Shown in pieces: positions 11,476 through 23,239 of a stretch of 64,000 nucleotides of DNA. The position numbers and the translations under genes were made by a program. This DNA is from Diphasiastrum complanatum. Lineage: Eukaryota > Streptophyta > Lycopodiopsida > Lycopodiales > Lycopodiaceae. The notes below the pieces were generated by a model. That model searched no databases. It saw only the letters and a list, made by a program, of their open reading frames with translations, and was not told where the DNA came from. Position 1 is the stretch's first letter. Every line of letters starts with the position of its first letter. Location of the stretch: assembly GCA_029204225.1 (NCBI GenBank), contig CM055106.1, forward strand, positions 23,715,825-23,779,824, given 5' to 3'.

Positions 11476-12914
11476 CTCTCCCTCAATGATAAAATTACAT
11501 TCTTCTATTTCTAATAGAGTACGAAACCTCTCAAATTTATATCTACCTAATAACTTAGTAAAAATATTTGTCATTTGATCTTCATATTTACAAAAAACAA
11601 GATCAATGGCTCCATCAAGAATTTTCTCTTGAATAAAATGATAGTGTATTTTGATGTGCTTGGTTCGAGCATGTAAAACTAGATTTTTGGCAAGGTGAAT
11701 GCAGCTTTGATTGTCGCAAGATATAGTAGTAGCATCCACCTGTGGCTGACCTAAATCCACAAGCAATTTTCGTAACCATATCGCTTCTTGTGTAGCATTG
11801 CTGACTGCTCCATATTCAGCTTCCGTTGATGATAAAGCTACTGTAGGTTGCCTTTTGCTGCTCCATGAAATTGCAGTTGTACCATAACTAAATGTATGAC
11901 CACTGGTAGATCTTCTGTCATCAATATTCCCTGCCCAATCGGCATCTAGATAACCTACCAACATTGGCGCTTCAGGCTGATCATACTTCAAACCAAAATT
12001 CAATGTCCCTCGAATGTATCTGAGAATACGTTTAGCAGACTTCCAGTTTGCTTGACTAGGATCTTGCATAAATTGACTAACAACACCAACAACATAAAAA
12101 AATATCAGGTCGTGTGTGTGTCAAATAAATCAAACTACCCACCAACTGTCTATACAAATAAGCATCCACTTTCTCAGATTCATCATATGCAGTAAGCTTC
12201 ATGTTGACATCCATAGGTGTACTCAAGGACTTACAATCCTACATATTGAACTTATAAAGCAAATCTCGTGCATATTTGCTTTGTGTAAGAAAGACCATGT
12301 CTTCTTTTTGCAATACTTCAATGCCAAGACAGTAGTGCATCAATCCTAGATCACTCATGTCAAAAGCATTGGAAAGGTTTGATTTGATTTCATTAATTAA
12401 CCTCTCATTACTTCCTATAATGATCAAATCATCCACGGACAACACAATGAACACTATATCTGAATATTGCCTTAGAATGTAAAGATTAGGATCAGCATCA
12501 CTCTTTGCCTTTCCTTCGTTTGAAGTGCTCATCAATGCAAGTGTACCATGCTCGTGGTGCTTGCTTCAATCCATATATGGATTTGTTGAGTTTACAAACC
12601 AAATGATCTCTTCTTGGCTCAACAAACCCTTGAGGTTGCTCTAAATATACCTCTTCATCCAATACTCCATTAAGAAAAGCAAATTTGATGTCCATTTGCT
12701 GGATTTTCCAACCATAGAAAGCAGAAATTGCAATGATAGAACGAATAGTTACCATTTTGGCTACATGTGTGAAGGTCTCCTCAAAGTCTATACCCTCCTG
12801 TTGCTCAAAACCTCTTGCAACTAATCGTGCCTTGTACTTGTTGAGTTGCCCATCCGCTCCATACTTTTGTCTTGTAGATCCACTACTTAGAATTTGCTTT
12901 GCATAGGAACACAA
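11470..12914 (-). pseudogene. E4 reverse transcriptase and RNase H relic
   Basis: Minus-strand 3' half of the E4 polyprotein. RT begins near 12880 (YGADGQLNKYKARLVARGF), with a one-base insertion just upstream shifting the frame, and reads QMDIKFAFLNG and SIYGLKQAPRAWY. A frameshift near 12500-12530 leads to the second half, where the YVDD box is SVDD (LSVDDLIIIG), a change expected to cripple polymerisation. RNase H spans 12069-11470 (GYLDADWAG, SSTEAEYGAV, SCDNQS, HARTKHIKIHYHFI). Stops separate the RT and RNase H segments. The 5' part of this pol lies at 17641-20063 on the other side of E5. Confidence 0.9.
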
Positions 12915-13218
12915 ATCATGTTACACAGTAACACATGCAGAAAACACTCTCCACAGCAAGCTCACATAGCAACTATATTTCTCAAAATGAAATTACACTA
13001 TACATATAGTTGTTCACTCAGGCAACCCATGCATGATCCAGGTTGCCGTTGGCGGGACGCGTGTCCCGTCGACTTGCCTCGTGGCGAGGCCAACTGATTC
13101 TTATCCACTGATAGGACCCACAGTACAGTAACACAGTGATTCTACTTTAATCCTAACTCTTTCCCTTAAAGTAGAGTCTACTTTTTATACAGTCATATAC
13201 ATAGTTTTAAAGTCAACA
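12910..13218 (-). repeat. Probable 3' LTR of element E5
   Basis: On the minus strand it starts TGTTGACTTTAAAAC exactly where the E5 frame stops (stop codon overlaps the LTR start), carries a TATA-like TGTATAAAAAG near 13180-13190, and ends about TTCCTATGCA. It contains a GC-rich patch with three hairpins (13021-13090). No second copy is present at 17336-17640, so the 5' LTR is missing or unrecognisably changed. Confidence 0.55.
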
Positions 13219-16200
13219 AACTTTAAGTACAGAAAGCTTTGATCTAAACTTATCAAACTTTTCTCCAATAAGTGGCTTAGTGAAAATATCAGCTAGTTGT
13301 TCTTCTGTGCTACAATGAACAACATGAATTTCACGACTCAGCAGCCTCTCACGTATAAAGTGATACTGAATCTCAATGTGTTTAGTTCTCGCATGGAACA
13401 CTGGATTCTTTGCTAGCTGAATGCCACTCTGATTGTCGCTATGTAAAGTCATGGAATTTTTCTGCTTCATGCCAACTTCTTCCAAGATTCGTCTCAACCA
13501 TATAGCTTCCTGTGCTGCACTACACATTACCTTATACTCTGCTTCTGTGGTGGAAAGAGCGATTATACTTTGCTTCTTACTAGACCAGGAAAAGCAACTA
13601 CCACAAAACTGGAATACATACCCTGTGGTGGATCTACGATCATCATAGTCACCTCCCCAATCCGCATCCACATAGCCACACAACTCAGGTAAACCATCAT
13701 GTTTCCTGTAAATCAAGTCATACTCTGAAGTGCCTTTCACATAACGCAAAATGCGTTTAGCTGCCTTCCAATGCGTTTCCGTAGGTGCTGCCATAAACTG
13801 ACTTACAATGCCAACATCATAGCATATATCTGGTCTAGTCATGGTAAGGTAAATCAAGCTCCCTACTAACTGTCTATGACTCATCAAATGACTATGACTC
13901 ATCAAGTATCAAGTGACTATGACTCATCAAGCTTAGAAAGCTTTTTACCTGGTTCAATAGGAGTATTCATTGGTTTGCAATCCTGCAACCTAAACCTGTG
14001 CAGTAACTCTTTGACATACTTCACCTGTGTTAAACCCACTTCATGTCCTTTTTGCCACACTTTTACTCCAAGGCAATAATGCATCAGGTTGAGATCTGTC
14101 ATCTCGAATTGTTCCACGAGGTCTTTCTTGATCATGTCTATCATCTCTTAATTATTTCCCGTAATAATCAAGTCATCAACATAAAGAGCAATCAAAGCAA
14201 CCATGCCATCAAAGCATAAGACATATAGATTTGGATCAGAATGTGTTCTCACCATCCCCTTTGAACGAAAGTAGGCATCAATCCTGCTATACCACGCATG
14301 TGGTGCTTGTTTAAGACCATAAAGCGCTTTCTTCAAGCGACATATTTTATTTTCCTGTCCCTTCGCTGCAAAGCCTTCAGGTTGATCCATGAACACTTCT
14401 TCTTCTAACTCACCATTTAGAAAAGCAGATTTCACATCCATCTGATGCAAAGACCAACCAAAATGTAAAGCTAAAGCAACAAGTACACGTAGAGTATTCC
14501 ACTTACATACTGTCACAAAGGTCTCCTCATAGTCAATGCCTTTACTTTGTGCATACCCTTTGATCACCAATCTTGCCTTGTGCTTTGCTATACTTCCATC
14601 TACATGATACTTAGTCCTATATACCCATTTGCAACCAATGGGTTTCTTGCCAACTGGTGGTTCTACTAAGTCCCATGTGTTATGTTTAGCAATTGTCTTC
14701 ATCTCTTCTCTCATGGTCTTGACCCAAATGTCATCATCCTTCGCTTCACTATAAATCGAAGGTTCTTTGCTTTGAATAATGCTAGATAAGAGAGCATAAT
14801 TTGCTTCATACCTTTCAGGTTGTGTCTTCTCTCTTGTTGATCTTTGTAGCTCTCCATGGCTAGATGATCCTGGAAAGTTATCCATGTCCTGGCTCTCCAA
14901 CAATCTCTCAAACCACTCAAGGAGCTTCCTATCAGGTGATCGGCTTCCTGGTAAAAATGTATCTCACGGTACATCCTTCTCCTTGTGTTTGTCACCTGCA
15001 ACTTCAATCCTTCTTGCACCAAAAGATTTGTCCCTACCTCTCCAACCTATCTCTTGATGTTGAGTAGTAGTATCTTAAGATGTATCCTCATGTTCATCAC
15101 TCGGAAGGTCAATGAATGGATCATCATCAGGTGGTATCCTCACTATACCATCTTTCCCACTGGATGTGTCTATCTTCTCAGCATCCTCATTTTCATACAT
15201 CTTGGATTCATCAAAGATAACATCACGACTTATATGGATTTTGTTTTCCACTCGATCAAAATATCTATAGCCCTTCACACGATCATCATATCCTAGGAAT
15301 ATGCATTTGATAGCTTTTACATCAAGTTTACGTCTTTCTTCTTTAGGAATGTGTACAAAGGCCTTACATCCAAAGATTCGCAAGTGGTTCACCTTTGGCT
15401 TCTTCTTCGTGAATGCTTCCTCAGGTGTTATCTTTGGTATGGCAATTGCAGGACTTCTATTTTGAAGATAGACTGTCGTGCTACATGCTTCTAACCCAAA
15501 TTCTTTTGGTAGTTTCATCTCAGCTAGCATAGATCTGGCACTTTCCACAATCGTACGATTCTTGCGCTCAGCTACACCATTGAGAGCAGGAGTATGAGCT
15601 TGCGTAAATTGTCTTTTAATCCCACATTGATCACAAAGATCATTGCAGTCATTAGACTTGTACTCGCCTCCACTATCTGATCTTAGGACTTTGATCTTCC
15701 TACCTGTTTGATTTTCGACCAATGCTTTGAAGCTCTTGAAGTTATCAAATGCATCTGATTTCTTCTTCAAGAAGTAGATCCACGTCTTACGTGATATGTC
15801 ATCAATAAAGGTCATGAAATAGAAGGCTTTACCTAAGGACATGGTCCTCATAGGCCCGCATAAATCTGTGTGAATTAAGTCCAAGATGTTCTTTGCTCTT
15901 GCAACACCCCCTTTATTGAACTTCTCTCGATGCTGCTTCTAATATACACAAGATTTGCACATCGATTTCAAGTGATCTTCTATGGTGGGCAATCCTGTTA
16001 CCATCTCCAATCTTCTCTCAAACTGAGGCTTCCCAAGTTCAAGTGACCAAGCCTCTTATGCCACAACTCAGTTTGCGATGGAATGGACGATACAAGTCCA
16101 TGTTGCCCCTTAATTGTAGCATTCAACCTGTACAATTTTGTATTGAGATCTCTTACTCCATCCGCGATAACTTTGAACTTTTGGTTCACACCTTTCACAA

Positions 16201-17335
16201 AGCAACGATCATGGGCAAATTCTACTTTCAACTTTTGATCAATAATGACTCCAATAGAAAGTAGATTTTTCTTCAAACCTGATACGTAAAGTACTTCCTT
16301 GATCATCATGCTTTTGCCATCAGGTAGTTGGATTGAAACGGTGCCTATCCCCTTGATCTTGCACAACTCACCATTTGCTTGTGAAACTGATGTTCCATTA
16401 TCTGTCATGTGTCTTGTGGCTCCCGAGTCAATATACCATGCTTGATCATCTTGATTAGTTGACAATGCAGATATGAAGATGCTAGAGTCTTCAATCTCAC
16501 CCTCATCGACAAGGTTACCTGTTTGTTTTGGTTTTCCCTTGTCTTGTTCCGCCAGGAATTTGCGACATTCACTCTTCCAATGGCCCTTTTTACTACAATG
16601 GAAGCACTTGTCTTTCTTTTTGGTCTTACTGGAAGATCTCTCATCCTCCTGAGACTTGGCAAATTGCTGCTTAGACTTCTTATTGCCCTTGCCCTTGCCT
16701 TGTTTTTGGCGTGTCACAAGTGCCTGATCGTCAGTATTTTGACGTCTAGCTTTCACCATTTCTCGCCATTGCTCTTCCTGCATCAAGATTCCTATGAGCT
16801 CGTCAAAGGTTGGCAATCTTTCTCTTGATGCTATTCCGCTCACAAACATCTAATAGGGTTCTGCAATGCTGCATAATGCATTGTGCACCAACTCCACGTC
16901 ACGTATGCGCTCACCAATAGAATGCAATTCATCCCTCATTGTCTTGATTCTGGTCATGTACGTCTGCATGTGCTCTCCTTGTTCCATGTGGACACTATTC
17001 AGCTTTAACTTCAGAAACATGATTCTTGACGGATTTGACGTCTCAAACTGCTCCTTTAGCACATCCCATGCCTGTCTGGGTGTAACAACATCACAAATGT
17101 GGGTAATGATGTGGTCCTTCACTGACAAGTTAATGAAGATCAAAGCTTTTCTCATCTTTTTGTCGAACACTTTGATATCCGCTTCATTTGGCGGCCTTCT
17201 CTCATCACCTGTGACGACTTCCCAGACGTCTTTCTCCATCAGTATGTTTTTCATTTTTAATTTCCACACTGCATAGTTGGAAATCCCGTCCAATTTGCTA
17301 CCTTCACTCAAAATGGACTCTCCCATATTTGTCAT
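13213..17335 (-). pseudogene. Copia gag-pol pseudogene E5
   Basis: Nearly complete minus-strand copia polyprotein. Gag starts at 17335 (MTNMGESILSEG, NYAVWKLKMKN). A TAG at 16850-16852 replaces the usual Gln before MFVSGI. The zinc knuckle is intact (CFHCSKKGHWKSEC), protease WYIDSGATRHM. The HHCC integrase segment (LWHKRLGHLN) is followed by a frameshift near 16015; the core retains D (LIHTDLCGP), D (RSDSGGEY) and E (NGVAERKNRT). A stop follows EHEDTS at about 15075. RT at 14903-14148 has LYVDDLIITG, then a stop; the rest reads in short steps to RNase H (GYVDADWGG, STTEAEYKV, HSDNQSG, LADIFTKPL), ending at 13213. A three-copy 14-base repeat at 13874-13930 adds stops. Catalytic residues survive, so damage is limited to stops and shifts. 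Confidence 0.92.
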
Positions 17336-17640
17336 CGCAAAACTGCTTGAAACTTCTGCCGTAGGTTAAAAATAGTATGTCGAGGCCAACAGTGATGTCA
17401 AAAGTTGAAAATAATGACCTGCACTTTTTCCCTTACCAGGCCACTCGTCGCTTTTCCACCAATTTGAAAGCCAAATCGGCGTCGCCTTCCGAAATGCACT
17501 CAGTCGTCAACTCCCAACAATGTGCCCAATGGAATGGTGAAATCACTTCTGGCGCACTCCGAACACTTTCTCCGCTACAATCACTCTGTTTTGTTGTACC
17601 GTACTTGCAGGTACAGTCCGGGTGCCCTTCGTTTCTACTT
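17336..17640 (-). other. E5 5' leader / E4 junction
   Basis: Sequence between the E5 gag start and the E4 integrase-RT linker. No LTR resembling 12910-13218 and no TGGTATCAGAGC site is visible. E4-type linker (GELQRSSRNEG) appears to continue down to about 17640. About 150-200 bp of E4 linker and RT start are absent, so the E5 insertion came with, or was followed by, a deletion. Confidence 0.35.
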
Positions 17641-20063
17641 GATCTCTGAAGCTCTCCCTACTCATTGGATTCGGGAGTATCTCCCTTCTTTGCACCATCT
17701 GTGACTGATAAGTACCATTTAGGTACTCTCTTGGGAATTTCAGCATTAGGCTTGCCTTTTTCCAATGGATTTTCTATATCAAAATCCACTTTCTTCTTGA
17801 CTTGTACTTTCGCTCCCTCATCTAAAGGTTCAGTGATTACTTCAAATTGTTCGCCTTGGCCCATCTCGTCAAACATAGCATCCCTAGAAATTACAAGCTT
17901 CTGTGCATTTGTGTCATACATCCTCTATGCCTTGGCCTTCTCATCATATCCAAGGAAAATACACTTGATAGTTTTTGCATCCAATTTCCTTCGTTTCTCA
18001 TCAGGAATATGAGCATAAGTATCACAACCAAATACTCTGAAATGAGAAAAATCAGGTTTCTTTCCAGTAACAACTTCATGAGGTGTCTTACCTTCCACGG
18101 ATTTTGTAGGACACCAATTCAGGATGTGTGTAGCTATGCTACAAGCTTCTTCCCAAAAGGTGTTTGGCAGACCCTTGCTTTTGAGCATCGCCCTGGCCAT
18201 CTCAACAATAGATCTGTTCTTTTGTTCTGCAACTCCATTTTGTTGTGGTGAATAAGGTGTTGTAGTCTGCCTCTTGATCCCTTGATCTTTGCAGAAATCA
18301 ATAAATTTTGTCGAAAAATACTCACCACCTCCATCGGATCTCAAAGTTTTGATGCAACATCTTGTTTGCTTTTCAACTAATGCCTTGAATTCCTTGGACT
18401 TAGCAAAAGCATCTGATTTCTTGTTCATGAAATAAATCCAAATGCATCTGCTATAATCATCAATGAAGGTGATAAAGTAATAGTAGCCACTAAGAGATCT
18501 AGCCTTCACAAATTTTTCCTTCAAAAGAAATATCAAGCAATCCTATAACTAGATTACCTCTTGTGAGAATCTGTAAACTTTGAGCACTAATATGACCGAA
18601 TCGTTGATGCCAAAGATCACTTCGACTATCAACCGTGCTTACCATAGCTTGAGCAAAAGATCTCGCATTCAATTTGTAGAGTTGATTCTCGTTGACTCTA
18701 GCTCCTGTAGCAATCACTTTGTAGTGATTCTTGATGTCTTTGACAAGACATTTGTCGCTATCAAACTCAACCTTGAGTTGTTGATCAGCCATCGTCCCAA
18801 CAGATAGTAAATTGTTAGCTAAGCCAGGTACATATTGCACATTGCTTATCTGTTTTATCTTTTCGCTGGCTAACTTCACTGGTGCCACTCCAACTCCTTT
18901 AACAGATAGCAATTTGTCATCGGCTTGTCCAACTTCATCACCATTGTGAGTTTCCTTGAGTTCTGAAAACCACTCTTCCTTGAAGTCATGTGCTTGGATG
19001 CACCACTATCAATGTACTAGGTATCCTTGGTTTCATCACTTGTCATTAATGCTGTAATGAACAACTTTGAGCTCTCACATGTATCATCTTCATATTGATC
19101 ATCATCGTATTGATGTTGATCAGTATAATTGTTTTCATAATAATAATCATCAAATTGATGTTGATCAGCATAATTTTTCACTTGCCCTTTGTCTTTTCTT
19201 TGTTTCATCTCCTTCTGTTTCTTGAAGCATTCAAGCTCCCAGTGGCCAGGTTTGTTGCAATACCTATAGTTTCCAGGTTTATTTTGTCTAGAATAGCCGC
19301 ATCCTTGACCTCGGCCTTGATTCCAATTGTCTCGATTTGGGGCATCATTGGATTGTTCTTGAAATTGTTGGAATGATCCACAATTTGAGTTTCCACCTCT
19401 TGATTGGTGTCTTCCATGACCAAATCTACCACCTTGTCCCCTGACTGCAAGAGCTTGATCAAATCCCCTGTTGTGATGACTCAAGTTCTCTTGACATTGT
19501 TCTTCCTACAAAAGCAATCCACCTAACTCTTCATAGGTTGGAAGATTTTCCCATGTGGCTATACTTGTCACAAACATCTAATGTGACTCACTCAAACTAT
19601 TTAATGTCAACTAAATGATCTCACGATCCTGTACTCGCTCTCCAACTGCTACTAATTGGTCACGAATCTCTTTGATCTTCAGTAGGTGATCAGCAACAGT
19701 TGCACCATCATCCATCCGCAATGTGTGTAGCTTCGTCTTCAAGAATAGCACTCGAGATGTGTTTGCGGTCTCAAACAATGCCTTCAATGTATCCCATGCT
19801 TCTTTTGGTCCTTCTGAATCCAAAATGTAGGAAATAATTGCATCTCTAACTGATAAGTTGATGACATTCTGTGCTTTCCATTTTCTCCTGTCAAATGCCC
19901 GCTGATCTTCTTTAATCACTGGCCTTGTCTCTTCACCTGTCACAATCTCCCATAGCTCCTTTTCCATCAAAATGTTCTTCAGTTTGAATTTCCAAACTAC
20001 ATAGTTGTTGGCTCCTTCCAATTTGCTTGACTCATTGAGGACACTCTCGCTTAGAGTTGCCAT
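17641..20063 (-). pseudogene. E4 gag, protease and integrase relic
   Basis: Minus-strand 5' half of the E4 polyprotein. Gag starts at 20063 (MATLSESVLNESSKLEG, NYVVWKFKLKN); a stop follows DREII, and more stops lie before a Gly/Gln/Arg/Asn-rich stretch (19484-19260). The zinc knuckle has Tyr for its first Cys (19266-19268; YRYCNKPGHWELEC). An acidic Asp/Tyr/His-rich spacer follows, then protease YIDSGASKHM preceded by TAG for the usual Trp. At 18912-18499 the HHCC His pair is present (LWHQRFGHIS) but the CxxC and the first catalytic Asp are deleted; the core resumes as GYYYFITFIDDYSR with D (RSDGGGEY) and Glu (NGVAEQKNRS). It ends in the C-terminal linker (VISRDAMFDE), where E5 interrupts. 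Confidence 0.9.
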
Positions 20064-20176
20064 TACTAGATAGACAAGTTCGGATCACAAAAATGGCTCA
20101 GTCTGAACACACAACTTAGTCTCCAAATTTTATCACGCCACAGAACTATATAATATTTTTTTTTCGATTATACACC

Positions 20177-20416
20177 TGATATCGGAATGGAGCACGAAAG
20201 TACGACTGCTCATGATTCTCTTTAACTTGTGGTCGTGGATCCGATATTGGAGCATGTGATATCGGACTGGAACGTGGATGTACAACTGCTAAGAATCTCT
20301 TTAGCTCGTGCGCTTGGATCCGATATCGGTACAGACTTGCGATATCAGACTGGAGCGCAGATGTATGGCTGCTCGAGTTTCTCTTCAGCTAGCGCGCTTG
20401 GATCCGATATTGGTAC
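20177..20416 (-). repeat. Three tandem ~80-bp repeats in the E4 leader
   Basis: Copies at 20177-20256, 20257-20340 and 20341-20416 each open with GATATC followed by GACTGGA or a close variant, have a CTCTTTA-type middle and end with GGATCCGATAT. They lie between the E4 primer-binding site and gag, where enhancers or packaging signals of retroelements are often found; that role here is inference. Confidence 0.75.
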
Positions 20417-20926
20417 GAATAAAAAAGAGAGAATATAAGAACTTTCAGAGGAAATATTCCAGATTTCCTACTTCGGCGCGCTCTTTGCTTAGATTTCGAA
20501 ACGAGTGATTGTTCAAACAGACAGATATTAGTAATGTGAAAGGTATGAAGCCTCAAAGCTCTAAATGACAGTACTAGACACTGTCAGGTGTGATTTGCAG
20601 TACCCCAAACAAACAAATGAGATATTTTTTGGCACAACTCTCTGACAAATGATACTTTTCACAAAGATTAAAAAAATATATTGTAAAACTTTTCCCACTC
20701 AACAGATTTTCAATCTGTCTGATGGTGCCCTGGCCTTTCCGATGCCTCTGGGACTGTGTCTTCGTTCCCCACTAATAACTGTGAGCTCCAAAACCTGTAA
20801 AATACATCAAGAAGAATTTATTTCAGCGATTTTTGTCTCTCCAAGCTTTCACCTCCTGTGAAGGACTTTCTCACTTCGGAGCTTGTGACAAGCAGTATCC
20901 AGTGATCAGGCACGAGGACTATCGTA

Positions 20927-20938
20927 GCTCTGATACCA
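20927..20938 (-). other. Primer-binding site of E4
   Basis: Plus-strand GCTCTGATACCA, i.e. TGGTATCAGAGC on the coding strand, directly adjacent to the 5' LTR at 20939. Confidence 0.9.
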
Positions 20939-21190
20939 TGTCAACATTAAAAAATGCAACATCAAGCATTCAATAAGCAATCACCAAGTAAGGAGCCGGA
21001 AGACGAACACGCAATATCACTCTATCACACTAACTTCATACTGAATATAAAATGTACATATAAACCCTGAACCCTGATAGAGAGAGAAAACCTACGAATA
21101 GACTAATAAACTAGCCTACGGCTAATTACAACTGTCAACATTAATGTACATCGTAAAAAGTAACAATGAAGTTTATCATTGATTCTAACA
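20939..21190 (-). repeat. 5' LTR of element E4
   Basis: 252 bp, direct repeat of 11217-11475, TG...CA termini, primer-binding site adjacent on the inside and target duplication on the outside. Confidence 0.9.
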
Positions 21191-21566
21191 AGAATTGAGG
21201 TCCTTCCCATCCCACTATAGATTCGTCAGCTGATCTTCCAGCATCATGATTTGACTTTTTGATTTTGTCTGAAATCTCTTGAGCAATGCATCCCACATCT
21301 CCTTAGCTTTGGAGAGTGTAGCCAGGTCAAGTGTGAGACTATCTTTGATGGAAGATGATAGCAAGGCTACTGCCTTGTCATTTTTCTCCCTCCACTTGCG
21401 TAGCTCCTTACTTGATGTCGTAGGCATCTCTTCTGTGCCATCCACCCAGGGGAATAGACCTTCGCCCTTGAGTATGAGTGGTCTTAACTTTCCAGGCTAG
21501 AAAGTTAGATCTTGAAGAATCAAGAATTATGTAGATCTTGCTCTGCATGCTGCTGATTGAAGCCAT
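21191..21566 (-). pseudogene. Copia gag N-terminal relic, family D (minus copy)
   Basis: Starts at 21566 on the minus strand (MASISSMQSKI, FLAWKVKT), loses frame by a small deletion near 21475, and resumes as GTEEMPTTSSKELRKWREKND, ALLSSSIKDSLTL and KEMWDALLKRFQTKSKSQ. It is cut at 21190 by E4 and continues at 11216. Close to the plus-strand copy at 8224-8709, differing by scattered substitutions. Confidence 0.85.
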
Positions 21567-21673
21567 TGCTTCTTAAGTCTGTTCCCTCGTTGATGGGTGT
21601 TTGTCTGAATGCTTGGCCTCCTGGATATGATAGCTTCTTGGCTATGTCAGATTATGACAAGATAGGTAGGTAG

Positions 21674-21685
21674 GCTCTGATATCA
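21674..21685 (-). other. Primer-binding site, family D minus element (degenerate)
   Basis: GCTCTGATATCA on the plus strand: one mismatch to the initiator tRNA-Met site, one base from the LTR edge at 21687, as in the plus-strand copy. Confidence 0.75.
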
Positions 21686-21686
21686 C

Positions 21687-22023
21687 TGATGTGAAATAAT
21701 TTGCGGTCGCGAAACAGTCGTGAAAGCAAAGCAACCACGATTCAATGCGATTCAGATGGAGTTCAGATGCGTTCGTTGGACACTACCAGCTGAATCACCC
21801 CTACAGTCCTCCAGAATGTAGCCAGGCACTGTTGATCTACGTTTATAAATTAATGTAGAATTCAACAAATTCAACCAATGTGCAGAATTAAAATGAATGA
21901 GAGAATCAGACACACGAATAACAGCAGATACATTTGCGTCCAAGATCATATATCATAAAAGAAGTCATGTGCACAATGGCTACAAGATCATCTATTGATT
22001 TTTCTCTGATTCTTCAAGCACTT
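21687..22023 (-). repeat. 5' LTR of minus-strand family D element (truncated)
   Basis: Direct repeat of 9021-9524 from TGATGTGAA to TTCTTCAAGCACT, after which homology stops. With 9021-9524 it frames the D element that E4 interrupts. Confidence 0.8.
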
Positions 22024-23239
22024 CAAGAAAAAGCAAAAGGCGGCCCCCAGTCGTTGCATCTTGTTTCATAAAAGATTCATTCTTTGTTTTCAAATCTTTT
22101 ATACCTCATATTGGTTTCTTTCCGTACATGTTTTATGTGTAGCTTCAAATCGCCTTTCAACATTATTGAAAATTTTCTAGAGTAAGTTTATTTTGTTGCC
22201 TATGACTCAAGATTTTTCATAAAAAGCATTGCCAGTGCGACTCTTGATGAGTGAGGGAGTTTCCAAAAAATATAACACACGATGGAAAATTTTTCAAGTT
22301 GGTGGTGATTTTTCAAGATTATAAAGCTGTTTTTTGCATTTCAGGGAGAAGAAACCTCTTGAAATACGATTCAGGAGAAGTTGAAAGCTTCCTTTAAGTG
22401 AGCATTTGATATTGTGCCACAAAAATCTCTCTTCTCATGCTTCATTCTTTCACTGCACGCAACACACACTGCACATTTGTTCAACAAAATAAGTCCCAAA
22501 TGACATTCTTTGATTCTATGAGCAGCACCTCTCTGAAATAATTTGTGTGTATTTAGTCTTGTTGCAGTTGACACACATGACTTGCATAACAAAAATAGGT
22601 TTGTCTCAAAAGACATAAATGAAATATCTCCATAGTCCATTGCCACTACTACTTTGTCTAAATACACAATTAAGCAAGAAAATTCAAGTCGACGCTTTTT
22701 TTGCCTGATTTGCAAAAAAAAAAATTATTGGATAAAGTACTTGGTGTTTCTGTCTCCTAGTCACACAAGGTCAATCTTGAAACTTCATCCCATCGAACTA
22801 CAACTCATTATTTTTAATTGATGTATCGATTGAAACAAAATGTAGATACAAAGTTGTTTTAAAAACAACCTACAAAAACCTAGAAATACTATAGAAACAA
22901 CAAAGATTTTAAAAACATTGCTCAACCACAATCTTTCAAACAATCCGATCATACAAAAGGTCAAAAATGATTTGTTTTGATCTCTGCGAACACAGTGGAA
23001 GATTTTCTTGATAAAATCAACTTGAATCAACTTTTGAAACAATGCAAGCAGATTCAATGATTCACAACTATGTAGTTTTGGAAGACATCACACAACCAAC
23101 ATCTAGCCAAAAACACTAAAAAACTAACATATACCAATAATCGAGCTTCCAATTACATGGCAAAGTAAATTTGCACCAATGCTCAATGCAAATTCACAAC
23201 CAATATTGAAGGCATACCAATAAACCAAGACAACAACAA
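22024..23239. other. Unassigned AT-rich DNA
   Basis: No LTR, RT or host-gene match recognised. Two minus-strand open frames occur (22715-22371, 114 codons with several Cys pairs; 23057-22785, 90 codons, hydrophobic); neither resembles a family I know and both may be chance. It may be the decayed 5' part of the Helitron-like relic that follows. Confidence 0.3.

Larger units (their letters stand above)
11217..21190 (-). mobile_element. Nested copia element E4 with LTRs and target duplication
   Basis: Bounded by LTRs at 11217-11475 and 20939-21190. Flanks are AGAAG (11212-11216) and AGAAT (21191-21195); the uninterrupted plus-strand D gag (8590-8620) has AGAAG at this point, so this is a 5-bp target duplication with one later change. 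Insertion split the family D gag. Inside, pol of E4 is itself interrupted by another copia, E5, at about 12910-17640, which explains the 10-kb size. Confidence 0.88.

Noticed and set aside
22371-22715. Cys-containing 114-codon minus-strand frame
   Set aside because: No recognised family, no second copy and no coding-like neighbours; kept only as unassigned DNA.
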